In this document: one piece after another, positions 6,851-12,401 of the stretch
How positions within the stretch are numbered: position 1 is the stretch's first letter
How the letters are laid out: each line of letters starts with the position of its first letter
Source of the DNA: an uncultured Senegalimassilia sp.
GTDB lineage: Bacteria > Actinomycetota > Coriobacteriia > Coriobacteriales > Eggerthellaceae
Length of the DNA stretch: 12,401 bases
Direction of reading: 5' to 3'
Assembly: GCA_937925385.1 (NCBI GenBank)
Contig: CALEWN010000250.1
Coordinates: forward strand, 1 to 12,401
The notes under the pieces: generated by a model
Databases searched by the model: none
The model's input: only the letters and a program-made list of their open reading frames with translations
What the model was told of the DNA's origin: nothing
Made by a program: the position numbers and the translations under genes

Positions 6851-7804
6851 CTAGAGATCCAGCTTGTCGATGACCGATCGCAGCGTGGCGGCAGATGCCT
6901 TGAGCTGCTCGGTTTCCTTCTCGTTGATCTTGATGGGCACCTGGTACTCGATGCCGCTGGCGCCGACGACCGCGGGCATGGACAGCACGATGTCGTGCAG
7001 GCCGTACTCGCCGTCGATGTAGTTTGAAACGGGGAGAATGGGCTTCTCATCTCGGGTGATGGCCTCGCAGATGCGCTTGACCGTCATGGCGATGCCGTAG
7101 TAGGTGGCGCGCTTCTTCTTGATGATCTCGTAAGCCGCGTTCTTCACTTCCTCGGCGATGCGATCCATGTTGTGCTGATGGTCGGTATGGCCGCGCAGCT
7201 CGCAGAAATCGTTGAGCGGGATGCCGGAGATGTTCGCCAAGCTCCATGCCGCGATCTCGCTATCGCCGTGCTCGCCGATGATACGGGCGTGCACGTTGCG
7301 CGGGTCAACGCCCAAGTGCTCGCCCAGGGCGTACTTGAAGCGCGCGGTGTCGAGCGTGGTGCCGCTGCCGATGACGCGGTTGGCGGGCATGCCCGAGAGC
7401 TTGAGGGCCACGTAGGTCAGGATGTCCACGGGGTTAGAGACCACCAGCAGGATGCCCTGATAATCGCGCTCGGCGATCTGCGGGATGATGGACTTGAAGA
7501 TGGCGACGTTCTTGTTCACCAGGTCAAGGCGCGTTTCCCCGGGCGCTTGGTTCGCTCCGGCCGTGATGACGGTGATGGCCGCGTCGTCGATATCGGAGTA
7601 GTCGCCCGCGTAGATGTTCATGGGGCTGCCGAACGCCATGCCGTGCGCGATGTCGAGGGCCTCGCCCTCGGCGCGGTCGTGGTCGACGTCGATGAGGACC
7701 ATCTCGGAGAACAGGCCCGATTGCATGAGGGCGAAGGCGCTGGCCGAGCCCACGAACCCGCAGCCGACGATGGCCACCTTGCGCGGATTGATGATTGCTG
7801 CCAT
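6851..7804 (-). CDS. ldh: L-lactate dehydrogenase (NAD-dependent)
   Basis: The enzyme reduces pyruvate to L-lactate with NADH in the cytoplasm, recycling NAD in fermentation. The 317-residue protein has a Rossmann GCGFVG motif at 14-19 and an NAD-binding Asp after VLI near 39. The specificity loop NQAPGETR has Gln86 (Gln102 in standard numbering), which marks lactate rather than malate dehydrogenase. Catalytic residues are present: Arg92 (109), Asp152/Arg154 (168/171) and His179 (195) in GEHGD. In the allosteric fructose-bisphosphate site His172 (188) is kept but position 173 is Lys156 instead of Arg. The start has TAGGAG six bases before the ATG at 7804; the frame stays open upstream across the divergent gene but that part is not coding. 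A GC-rich hairpin follows the stop. Confidence 0.94.
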   Translation of the reverse strand: MAAIINPRKVAIVGCGFVGSASAFALMQSGLFSEMVLIDVDHDRAEGEALDIAHGMAFGSPMNIYAGDYSDIDDAAITVITAGANQAPGETRLDLVNKNVAIFKSIIPQIAERDYQGILLVVSNPVDILTYVALKLSGMPANRVIGSGTTLDTARFKYALGEHLGVDPRNVHARIIGEHGDSEIAAWSLANISGIPLNDFCELRGHTDHQHNMDRIAEEVKNAAYEIIKKKRATYYGIAMTVKRICEAITRDEKPILPVSNYIDGEYGLHDIVLSMPAVVGASGIEYQVPIKINEKETEQLKASAATLRSVIDKLDL

Positions 7805-7870
7805 GGTTGCTCCTATCCTTTGCGGGCGGGCCGCAAGCGTAGGTTTCGCGGGGCGCACCCCACGGGGACG

Positions 7871-7901
7871 CGTGCCGAAGGCGAAACGCCGAGCCGGCAC
7901 G
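7871..7901. repeat. Two-step hairpin between divergent ldh and traX
   Basis: CGTGCCG (7871-7877) pairs with CGGCACG (7895-7901), and inside it GGCG (7880-7883) pairs with CGCC (7887-7890) around an AAA loop. It ends five bases before the -10 box of the rightward gene, so it covers that promoter's -35 region, and it may also lie in the ldh leader. An operator or a leader structure is possible; no known regulator motif is recognised. Confidence 0.45.
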
Positions 7902-7906
7902 TAGGG

Positions 7907-7912
7907 TATACT
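7907..7912 (+). promoter_or_regulatory. -10 box giving a leaderless traX transcript
   Basis: TATACT matches the -10 consensus at 5 of 6 bases. Exactly six bases separate it from the A of the traX ATG at 7919, which puts the expected transcription start on the start codon itself. The -35 position (7884-7889, AAACGC) is poor. No Shine-Dalgarno sequence is well placed, which fits leaderless translation, common in Actinobacteria. Confidence 0.5.
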
Positions 7913-7918
7913 GTGCGC

Positions 7919-8683
7919 ATGATACAACAAGCTGGAACATCCGCCGCGGTAAAGCCGCGCCCCCAACGCGGTTTCACCGCGTTTCCCCTGAAAGTGCTGG
8001 CTATCGCCGGCATGACGTGCAACCACGCCTGCTACATATATTGGGACTACCTGCCGCCCGGGCTTCTGTGCGCGCTGTTCGCGCTTGGCGGCCTGACGTT
8101 TCCGATCATGGCGTTTCTGCTGGTGGAAGGGTATCGCCATACGTCGAGCGTGCGGCGCTACGGTCGACGGCTGCTGACATTCGCCCTGATAGCGCAAGTA
8201 CCTTATGGGCTGTTCCTGGCGCATGAGATGAACGTGCTGTTCACTCTGTTCGTGTGCCTGTGCCTGCTGTACGCGTACGACCACATGCGGCGACGCGGAC
8301 TGTTTTGGCTGACGTTCGCGCTGGTGACCGCCCTGACGGCGTTCTGCGATTGGGGCATCCTGGCACCCTGCATGGTGCTCACGCTGCATGTGGTGAAGGA
8401 CCGCAGGCAGCGCGTGGCGTACTCGGCGCTGCTGCCCATAGCCACCGGGGGGGTGCCGGCGCTTATGCAGGTCCTTGAGCTGCCTACGCTGCAGAACCTG
8501 GCGTTCGCGCTGTATCCGCTGGCGGGCTGCAGCGTCACGATCCCGTTGCTGTGGGCGTACAACGGCGGGCGCGGCAGGCCCATGAAGTGGTTCTTCTACG
8601 CGTACTACCCCGCGCATATCGCCGTGCTGGGTTTGGCGAAGGGGCTGCTGCTGGGCGATTGGAGCATCGCCGTGACCGGGTAG
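7919..8683 (+). CDS. TraX-family multi-pass membrane protein
   Basis: The 254-residue product is very hydrophobic with about seven or eight predicted membrane spans. It begins, after a short basic tail, with the family pattern FPLKVLAIAGMTCNHACYIY, followed by FPIMAFLLVEGYRHTSSVRRYGRRL, a loop-and-span arrangement typical of the TraX family. The founder, F-plasmid TraX, N-acetylates pilin; chromosomal members have no firmly known substrate, so acyl transfer at the membrane is only an inference. It is the one clear rightward gene here, divergent from ldh and converging on the LCP gene. There is no ribosome binding site at a good distance (AGGG lies about 12 bases away), and a -10 box ends six bases before the ATG, so the mRNA may be leaderless. 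No conjugation genes surround it. Confidence 0.85.
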   Translation: MIQQAGTSAAVKPRPQRGFTAFPLKVLAIAGMTCNHACYIYWDYLPPGLLCALFALGGLTFPIMAFLLVEGYRHTSSVRRYGRRLLTFALIAQVPYGLFLAHEMNVLFTLFVCLCLLYAYDHMRRRGLFWLTFALVTALTAFCDWGILAPCMVLTLHVVKDRRQRVAYSALLPIATGGVPALMQVLELPTLQNLAFALYPLAGCSVTIPLLWAYNGGRGRPMKWFFYAYYPAHIAVLGLAKGLLLGDWSIAVTG

Positions 8684-8763
8684 CGCCCGGAGATGCACGA
8701 GGATCGATTTAGGTCGGGTAGCGCGCGGGGTCGCGCAAAAACCGGCGAGGGCCGGGAAGACAA

Positions 8764-8796
8764 CGAGGGCCGCTGCGCAGTTCGCAGCGGCCCTCG
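8764..8796. terminator. Bidirectional terminator between traX and the LCP gene
   Basis: CGAGGGCCGCTGCG (8764-8777) and CGCAGCGGCCCTCG (8783-8796) are perfect 14-bp complements with a 5-nt loop, between two converging genes. The trailing tracts are modest: CCGTTTCG on the plus strand and TTGTCTTCC on the minus strand. Stem strength and position make a shared terminator likely. Confidence 0.7.
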
Positions 8797-8830
8797 CCGT
8801 TTCGCCAGCGTCAGAGAACGAACGCAACGC

Positions 8831-10387
8831 TTATTTCCAGTCGGCTCCTAGGACGATGAGGAAGTCCTCCTCGAACAGGTAGGTGTTCGAGTTCTGCACC
8901 GCCTTGCCCACGCCGAGGGCCTTCACGATGGCCTCGGCAGCTTCCTTGTCGGAAGGATCGTTGTACACCACCACGGTGTCCTGGTAATCGAAGTTGTCGG
9001 CGTTGCTGGTGTTCACGCTGTAGCCAAGGCTCTGAATGCGCTCGGTGGCGTCGAGGCCGGCTCCCGCAAGGCCGTTGCCGTTGCGAATGGCCACGCTGCC
9101 GCCGCGTTTGAGCGCGCCCGCGCCCTCACCCGAAGTGCCGCCGCTTGTGGCGCCGCCATCGCCGGTGGTGGCCAGAATGGTACCCGAAGTCTTGTCGACG
9201 ACGTCGCCTTCGGTGGGCGGCAGGCCCGCATCGACACGCTTCATCATGGCCTTCCATTCCGCGGTGTTGTTCACCTCGTACCAAACGCCGTCGACGTACT
9301 CGGAAGTGGTGGGTTCCATGGCGGAATAGATGTCGGTGGACGGGTCGAGGCCCTGCATGGCCTGCGCAAGCCCGACGATGTCGGTGACGCCCAGGTCGGT
9401 GGTGACGTACTTCGAGAGCGCCTGCACGGTGGAAGCCATGGACGCCGCGTCAGCCGACAGCAGCTTCTTGGCGATGGCTGACATGACCAGGCGCTGGTTG
9501 GCGGCGCGGTACTCGTCGCCCGGGCCGATCTCGTCGTAGGCATGGCGCGCGCGGCACAGGATAAGGGCCTGGTCGCCGTTGAGCGTTTGCGGGCCGGCGT
9601 CCAGATGACCGCCGGCGTCCTCGTCGTCGATGGTCATGGGCACGTCCACCTCGATGCCGCCGAGCGCATCGACGATGTCCCGGAAGCCGTCGAAGTTGAT
9701 CTCGGCGTAATGCGAGATATCGACGCCCGCCAGCTTCGACACCGTCTGCACCGAGAGCGCGGGGCCGCCGAACACGTGCGCCGCATTGAGCTTGTTCACA
9801 CCGTATTCGCCCATGTCGACCATGGTGTCGCGGTGCAGCGAGATTAGCGTGACCTTCTTGTTCACAGGGTCGATGCGCGCGAGCATGATGCTGTCGGTGC
9901 GATAGCTGTCGCCGAAATCGCCGGACTCGTCGCGCTCCTCGGAGCCATCGGTTCCCATGAGCAGCATGTAGAACGGCTCTTTGGTCATGTTGGTTTTGAC
10001 CAGGTACTTCCCTACGTTGCCCAAGCCGGCGTGCAGGTTGCCGGAAAGCACCTGCACGTATGCGAACGCCGCGCCGACGGCGATGACCGCCACGGCCAGC
10101 GCCGCGATGCCGGCATAGAACAGCTTGCCGTGTTTTTTGTGCTTGTGGGTTTTGGCGTACTCGTCGCGTGAAAGGCGACGCACCGACGGTTCGCCCTGAT
10201 CGACGGAGGGCCGTTCGCCGCCATAGCTATCGCGCGCATAGCGGCTTTGAGCGCGCACGTCCGCAGCGGTTGCGCGCCTGCCGTTGGATGATTGGTTCGT
10301 GTTTGCCCGGCCCGCGCCATAACGGTCGCGCCCGTAGCCTGTGCGTTTGTTATCCATACGGCCATTGTGACGGCACCCGTCCCCCAT
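8831..10387 (-). CDS. LytR-CpsA-Psr family cell-wall glycopolymer ligase
   Basis: LCP proteins attach teichoic-acid-like or other glycopolymers from lipid carriers to peptidoglycan outside the membrane. The 518-residue product has a basic, Arg/Gly/Ser-rich cytoplasmic tail (1-88), one membrane span (about 89-111) and the LCP catalytic domain (about 137-310). Key family residues are visible: YRTDSIML (Arg163, Asp165), SLHRDT (Arg186, Asp187), NKLNAAH, RARHAYDEIGPGDEYRAANQR (Arg279, Arg281, Arg294). After a Gly/Ser/Thr linker, a C-terminal LytR_C domain follows (about 430-518, VAIRNGNGLAGAG). Start: GAGGT lies seven bases before the ATG at 10387; an ATG at 10357 (MDNKRTGYG) has no such site but is an alternative, and one at 10423 is weaker. 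An IS200-like element lies about 80 bases upstream. I saw no convincing promoter. Confidence 0.9.
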   Translation of the reverse strand: MGDGCRHNGRMDNKRTGYGRDRYGAGRANTNQSSNGRRATAADVRAQSRYARDSYGGERPSVDQGEPSVRRLSRDEYAKTHKHKKHGKLFYAGIAALAVAVIAVGAAFAYVQVLSGNLHAGLGNVGKYLVKTNMTKEPFYMLLMGTDGSEERDESGDFGDSYRTDSIMLARIDPVNKKVTLISLHRDTMVDMGEYGVNKLNAAHVFGGPALSVQTVSKLAGVDISHYAEINFDGFRDIVDALGGIEVDVPMTIDDEDAGGHLDAGPQTLNGDQALILCRARHAYDEIGPGDEYRAANQRLVMSAIAKKLLSADAASMASTVQALSKYVTTDLGVTDIVGLAQAMQGLDPSTDIYSAMEPTTSEYVDGVWYEVNNTAEWKAMMKRVDAGLPPTEGDVVDKTSGTILATTGDGGATSGGTSGEGAGALKRGGSVAIRNGNGLAGAGLDATERIQSLGYSVNTSNADNFDYQDTVVVYNDPSDKEAAEAIVKALGVGKAVQNSNTYLFEEDFLIVLGADWK

Positions 10388-10469
10388 GCAAGCGACCTCA
10401 CACGCTTTGCGGGAAATACCCATATGAGTACAAGCGAGGAAACGGCGGCATGCCTAAGGGAAAATCAGG

Positions 10470-10490
10470 ACCACCCGCATAGCGGGTGGT
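10470..10490. repeat. Right-end hairpin of the IS200-like element
   Basis: ACCACCCGC (10470-10478), loop ATA, GCGGGTGGT (10482-10490). It is flanked by CCTAAG (10453-10458) and CTTAGG (10496-10501), which extend the dyad. Its A-T pair at 10473/10487 is a G-C pair in the left-end hairpin. It could also reduce readthrough into the LCP region. Confidence 0.75.
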
Positions 10491-10513
10491 TTGCTCTTAG
10501 GGTATAACCCATG

Positions 10514-10547
10514 GAAGGCCGGCGCGCGCCTAAAGACGCCGGCCTTC
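10514..10547. repeat. 11-bp hairpin downstream of tnpA
   Basis: GAAGGCCGGCG (10514-10524) and CGCCGGCCTTC (10537-10547) are perfect complements with a 12-nt loop, inside the element between the tnpA stop and the right-end hairpin. A second small dyad, GCCGGT/ACCGGC, lies at 10585-10599. No U-tract follows, so the role is unclear; tnpA transcript end or extra end structure are options. Confidence 0.5.
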
Positions 10548-10608
10548 ACGCTGTTCAGGCCCTATTGCCCTTGACCCGTGGCGAGCCGGTCGAACCGGCG
10601 GGCCCCGG

Positions 10609-11064
10609 CTACTTCTTGAACGGGTCGGAGCGCTCCTTGACGCTCAGCTTGTCCAGCGCGATGTCGGCGGCCTCCTGCTCCCTGATGTACTTCGCGATGG
10701 TCGCCTCGTTGAGCCCGACGGTGGAGACGTAGCAGCCCTCCGCCCAGAACCTCCTGTTGCCGAACTTGTACTTCAGGTTCGCGTGCTTGTCGAAGATCAT
10801 GAGCGAGCTCTTGCCCTTCAGGTAGCCCATCACGCTCGACACGCTGTACTTCGGCGGTATCGCCAGCAGCATGCGCACATGGTCGGGCATGAGGTGCCCC
10901 TCTATTATCTCGACGCCCTTGTACTCGCAGAGCCTCCTCAGGATCTCCCCTATGTCGGACCTGATTTGGCCGTAGATGGCCTTTCGCCTATACTTCGGCG
11001 TGAACACGATGTGGTACTTGCACATCCACTTCGCGTGCGAAAGGCTGTAGGCTTTGTTGGCCAT
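10609..11064 (-). CDS. tnpA: IS200-type Y1 transposase TnpA with altered HUH motif
   Basis: TnpA enzymes of IS200/IS605 cut and join single-stranded DNA at hairpin ends through one tyrosine. The 151-residue protein has the usual length and landmarks: WMCKYHIVFTPKYRR at 13-27, IPPKYSVSSVMGYLKGKSS at 69-87, FWAEG at 106-110, YVSTVG at 112-117 and the catalytic-tyrosine helix with Tyr126 (KYIREQ). The metal-binding HUH motif normally reads H-hydrophobic-H; here it is His62-Val63-Arg64, the CGC codon at 10875-10873 being one base away from CAC. That should impair metal binding, so this copy may be inactive. The start MANKAYSLSH at 11064 matches IS200 TnpA N-termini; the frame is open upstream but that is leader. 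Its ribosome site lies within a leader stem. Confidence 0.88.
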   Translation of the reverse strand: MANKAYSLSHAKWMCKYHIVFTPKYRRKAIYGQIRSDIGEILRRLCEYKGVEIIEGHLMPDHVRMLLAIPPKYSVSSVMGYLKGKSSLMIFDKHANLKYKFGNRRFWAEGCYVSTVGLNEATIAKYIREQEAADIALDKLSVKERSDPFKK

Positions 11065-11072
11065 AGCCGAAC

Positions 11073-11136
11073 ACCACCCTTCCTTCTCGGATTCTTGACG
11101 GCCTGAACAATCGTCAATATCCGGCGGGAGGGTGGT
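11073..11136 (-). promoter_or_regulatory. tnpA leader fold that would hide the ribosome binding site
   Basis: ACCACCCT (11073-11080) pairs with AGGGTGGT (11129-11136), and a nested stem pairs TTGACG (11095-11100) with CGTCAA (11112-11117). In the tnpA mRNA the first arm reads AGGGTGGT and contains the SD-like GGTGG, about nine bases before the ATG. Pairing would block ribosome entry, like the leader stem known to silence Salmonella IS200 tnpA. Confidence 0.55.
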
Positions 11137-11156
11137 TTTGTAAAGCAGGTTGTCGT

Positions 11157-11175
11157 CCGCCCGCATAGCGGGCGG
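11157..11175. repeat. Left-end hairpin of the IS200-like element
   Basis: CCGCCCGC (11157-11164), loop ATA, GCGGGCGG (11168-11175). It matches the right-end hairpin except for one compensated base pair and is followed by the same GGTTT context. This marks the tnpA-proximal end of the element. Confidence 0.75.
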
Positions 11176-11221
11176 TTTACTTGGCGCGGCTACGCGCGCG
11201 CCAGACTGAAGTCATTAACGC

Positions 11222-11251
11222 AAGGAAGGGGCGCGATTGCGCCCCTTCCTT
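11222..11251 (-). terminator. Hairpin terminator after the sstT-like gene
   Basis: AAGGAAGGGGCGC (11222-11234) and GCGCCCCTTCCTT (11239-11251) are perfect 13-bp complements with a 4-nt loop, 35 bases past the stop of the leftward transporter gene. The minus-strand tail reads CCTTGCGTTAATG, with only a weak U-tract. It probably stops transcription before it enters the insertion element. Confidence 0.65.
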
Positions 11252-11286
11252 AGATATCGGGATATATGCGAGCTAACGCTTATGCC

Positions 11287-12401
11287 CTACGCATCAGCTC
11301 CGGGCTTGAACTCGCGGCCCTCGCGACGCCACTGCATGTATTCGGCGGAAGCCGCGAACAGCACGTCGGTGGAGGAGTTGATGGCGGTCTCCACAGAGTC
11401 CTGGATAACGCCGATGACGAAACCGATACCGACAACCTGCATGGCGACATCGTTGCCGATGCCGAACAAGCTGCAGGCCAGCGGGATGAGCAGCAGGCTG
11501 CCGCCAGCGACGCCGGAAGCGCCGCAAGCCGACACGGCGGAAAGCGCACCCAGGATGACAGCGGTGCCGAAACCGACCTGGATACCCATGGTGTGGGCTG
11601 CCATCATAGCCATAAGGGAGATGGTGACGGCCGCGCCGCCCATGTTGATGGTGGCACCCAGGGGGATGGACACGGAGTAGTTGTCCTTGTTCAGGCCCAG
11701 CTTCTTGCAAAGCTCCATGTTCACGGGGATGTTAGCAGCGGAGCTGCGGGTGAAGAACGCCGTGACGCCTGAATCCTTCGTGCAGCGCCAAACCAGCGGA
11801 TAGGGATTCTTACGGAAGCACGCGAACGCCAGAAGCGGATTGGTCACGAAAGCGACCACGGCCATAGCCGCAAGCAGCACGAGCAGAAGCTGGCCGTACT
11901 CGGTGAAGATCTCAAGGCCGTTGGTGCTGACCGAGGTGTACACCAAACCCATGATGCCGAAGGGCGCCAGGGAGATGATCCAACGCACAACCTGGGAAAC
12001 CGCTTCGGGGATAGCCGCGAAAACGTCCTTCACGCCATCCTTGGCATGGCGCAGGGCAATGCCAAGAAGCACAGCCCAGGCGAGGATACCCAGGTAATTA
12101 GCGTTGGTAAGGGCATCAACAGGATTGGAGGCGATGGACAGCAGCAGCTTGGAGAACACCGATCCGATATCGGAGGGAGCCGCGGAGGTGTCCTGCGCAG
12201 CGGCCAGGGTAAGCTCCACGGGGAACAAGGAGCTCATCAAAACGGCGACGAACGCCGCGATGAACGTAGCGGCCAGATACAAGATCACGACCACCTTCAT
12301 GGCACCGGCGCCCTTGGCGTTTGCAAGCGCGCTGATGACCAAGAAGAATACCAGGATGGGTGCCACGCCCTTCAGCGCGGAGACGAACAACGTGCCGAAC
12401 A
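11287..12401 (-). CDS. sstT: Serine/threonine:Na+ symporter (SstT-like), N-terminus off the window
   Basis: The product belongs to the dicarboxylate/amino acid:cation symporter family and most resembles SstT, which imports serine and threonine with sodium across the inner membrane. About 370 residues are visible; SstT is about 410, so some 40 N-terminal residues lie past the right edge. Typical segments are [18 protein letters not shown] near the visible start, [20 protein letters not shown] (the serine-rich re-entrant hairpin), [18 protein letters not shown] (the substrate and sodium site region) and a hydrophobic C-terminal half ending EFKPGADA. The TTG at 12390 is an internal Leu codon, since the frame continues upstream as Phe-Gly-Thr. 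The gene is followed by a strong hairpin. Promoter and start cannot be seen. Confidence 0.9.
   Translation of the reverse strand, partial: FGTLFVSALKGVAPILVFFLVISALANAKGAGAMKVVVILYLAATFIAAFVAVLMSSLFPVELTLAAAQDTSAAPSDIGSVFSKLLLSIASNPVDALTNANYLGILAWAVLLGIALRHAKDGVKDVFAAIPEAVSQVVRWIISLAPFGIMGLVYTSVSTNGLEIFTEYGQLLLVLLAAMAVVAFVTNPLLAFACFRKNPYPLVWRCTKDSGVTAFFTRSSAANIPVNMELCKKLGLNKDNYSVSIPLGATINMGGAAVTISLMAMMAAHTMGIQVGFGTAVILGALSAVSACGASGVAGGSLLLIPLACSLFGIGNDVAMQVVGIGFVIGVIQDSVETAINSSTDVLFAASAEYMQWRREGREFKPGADA

Larger units (their letters stand above)
10470..11175 (-). mobile_element. IS200-like insertion sequence (hairpin to hairpin)
   Basis: A single leftward tnpA is bracketed by two closely related hairpins with the same ATA loop: right end 10470-10490 and left end 11157-11175. 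The pair share CCCGCATAGCGGG and a following GGTTT, as expected for TnpA-recognised ends of IS200/IS605 elements, which lack terminal inverted repeats and target duplications. At about 700 bp and with no tnpB it fits the IS200 type. The true cleavage sites should lie some bases outside the hairpins and cannot be fixed without an empty site. It sits between the LCP gene and the sstT-like gene, outside both coding regions. Confidence 0.82.

Noticed and set aside
6622..6873. Rightward 83-residue open frame between pgi and ldh
   Set aside because: No ribosome site, biased composition, and it overlaps the ldh terminator hairpin and 3' end.
7172..7918. Upstream extension of the traX frame
   Set aside because: It runs antisense through ldh, and family similarity begins only after the ATG at 7919.
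7919..8683. Evidence for a conjugative element from a TraX protein
   Set aside because: No other transfer genes are present, and chromosomal TraX-family genes are common outside conjugative elements.
7805..8827. Upstream extension of the ldh frame to 658 residues
   Set aside because: It is antisense to traX, and the Ldh N-terminus with a proper ribosome site lies at 7804.
10470..10490. Simple Rho-independent terminator
   Set aside because: Near identity with the hairpin at 11157-11175 shows it is an IS end; it may still affect transcription.
12388..12390. TTG as the start of the transporter gene
   Set aside because: The frame continues upstream as Phe-Gly-Thr in line with the family sequence, so the codon is an internal Leu.

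Overview
The window is GC-rich bacterial chromosome, apart from a clearly AT-rich stretch in the first ~480 bases. Gene content, codon style and the combination of NiFe-hydrogenase maturation genes, an LCP cell-wall ligase with a LytR_C tail, a leaderless-looking gene and an IS200-type element suggest an anaerobic actinobacterium of the class Coriobacteriia, probably Eggerthellaceae. That placement is inference from protein style; no 16S rRNA or other marker is present.

Layout, left to right. At 1-4 only the start codon of a leftward gene is seen, with a strong Shine-Dalgarno sequence (SD). Bases 5-724 hold no convincing gene. They contain a structured AT-rich region with several inverted repeats, a tandem 12-mer, and a long hairpin that probably ends the hyp transcript. 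Then, all leftward, come hypD, hypC and hypF (725-4709), which make and deliver the Fe(CN)2CO part of NiFe hydrogenases. HypE, HypA and HypB are not in the window. A strong intrinsic terminator (4759-4794) separates hypF from the upstream leftward gene for glucose-6-phosphate isomerase (4822-6534). A ~300-base gap follows, then a leftward L-lactate dehydrogenase gene (6851-7804). Divergent from it is a rightward TraX-family membrane protein gene (7919-8683), which looks leaderless. It converges on a leftward LytR-CpsA-Psr (LCP) gene (8831-10387), and a 14-bp perfect hairpin lies between the two stops. Upstream of the LCP gene sits an IS200-like element (about 10470-11175) with a single leftward tnpA and matching end hairpins. 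The window ends in a leftward serine/threonine:sodium symporter gene (sstT-like, 11287 to beyond 12401).

Functionally the genes are mostly independent units: hydrogenase maturation, glycolysis and fermentation (Pgi and Ldh), cell-envelope glycopolymer attachment (LCP) and amino-acid uptake (SstT). I see no defence island, CRISPR array, tRNA or rRNA, and no convincing new multi-gene system. The most notable points are the structured AT-rich region at the left edge, the transposase whose HUH motif has lost its second histidine, the tnpA leader fold that would hide its ribosome binding site, and the leaderless arrangement of traX.
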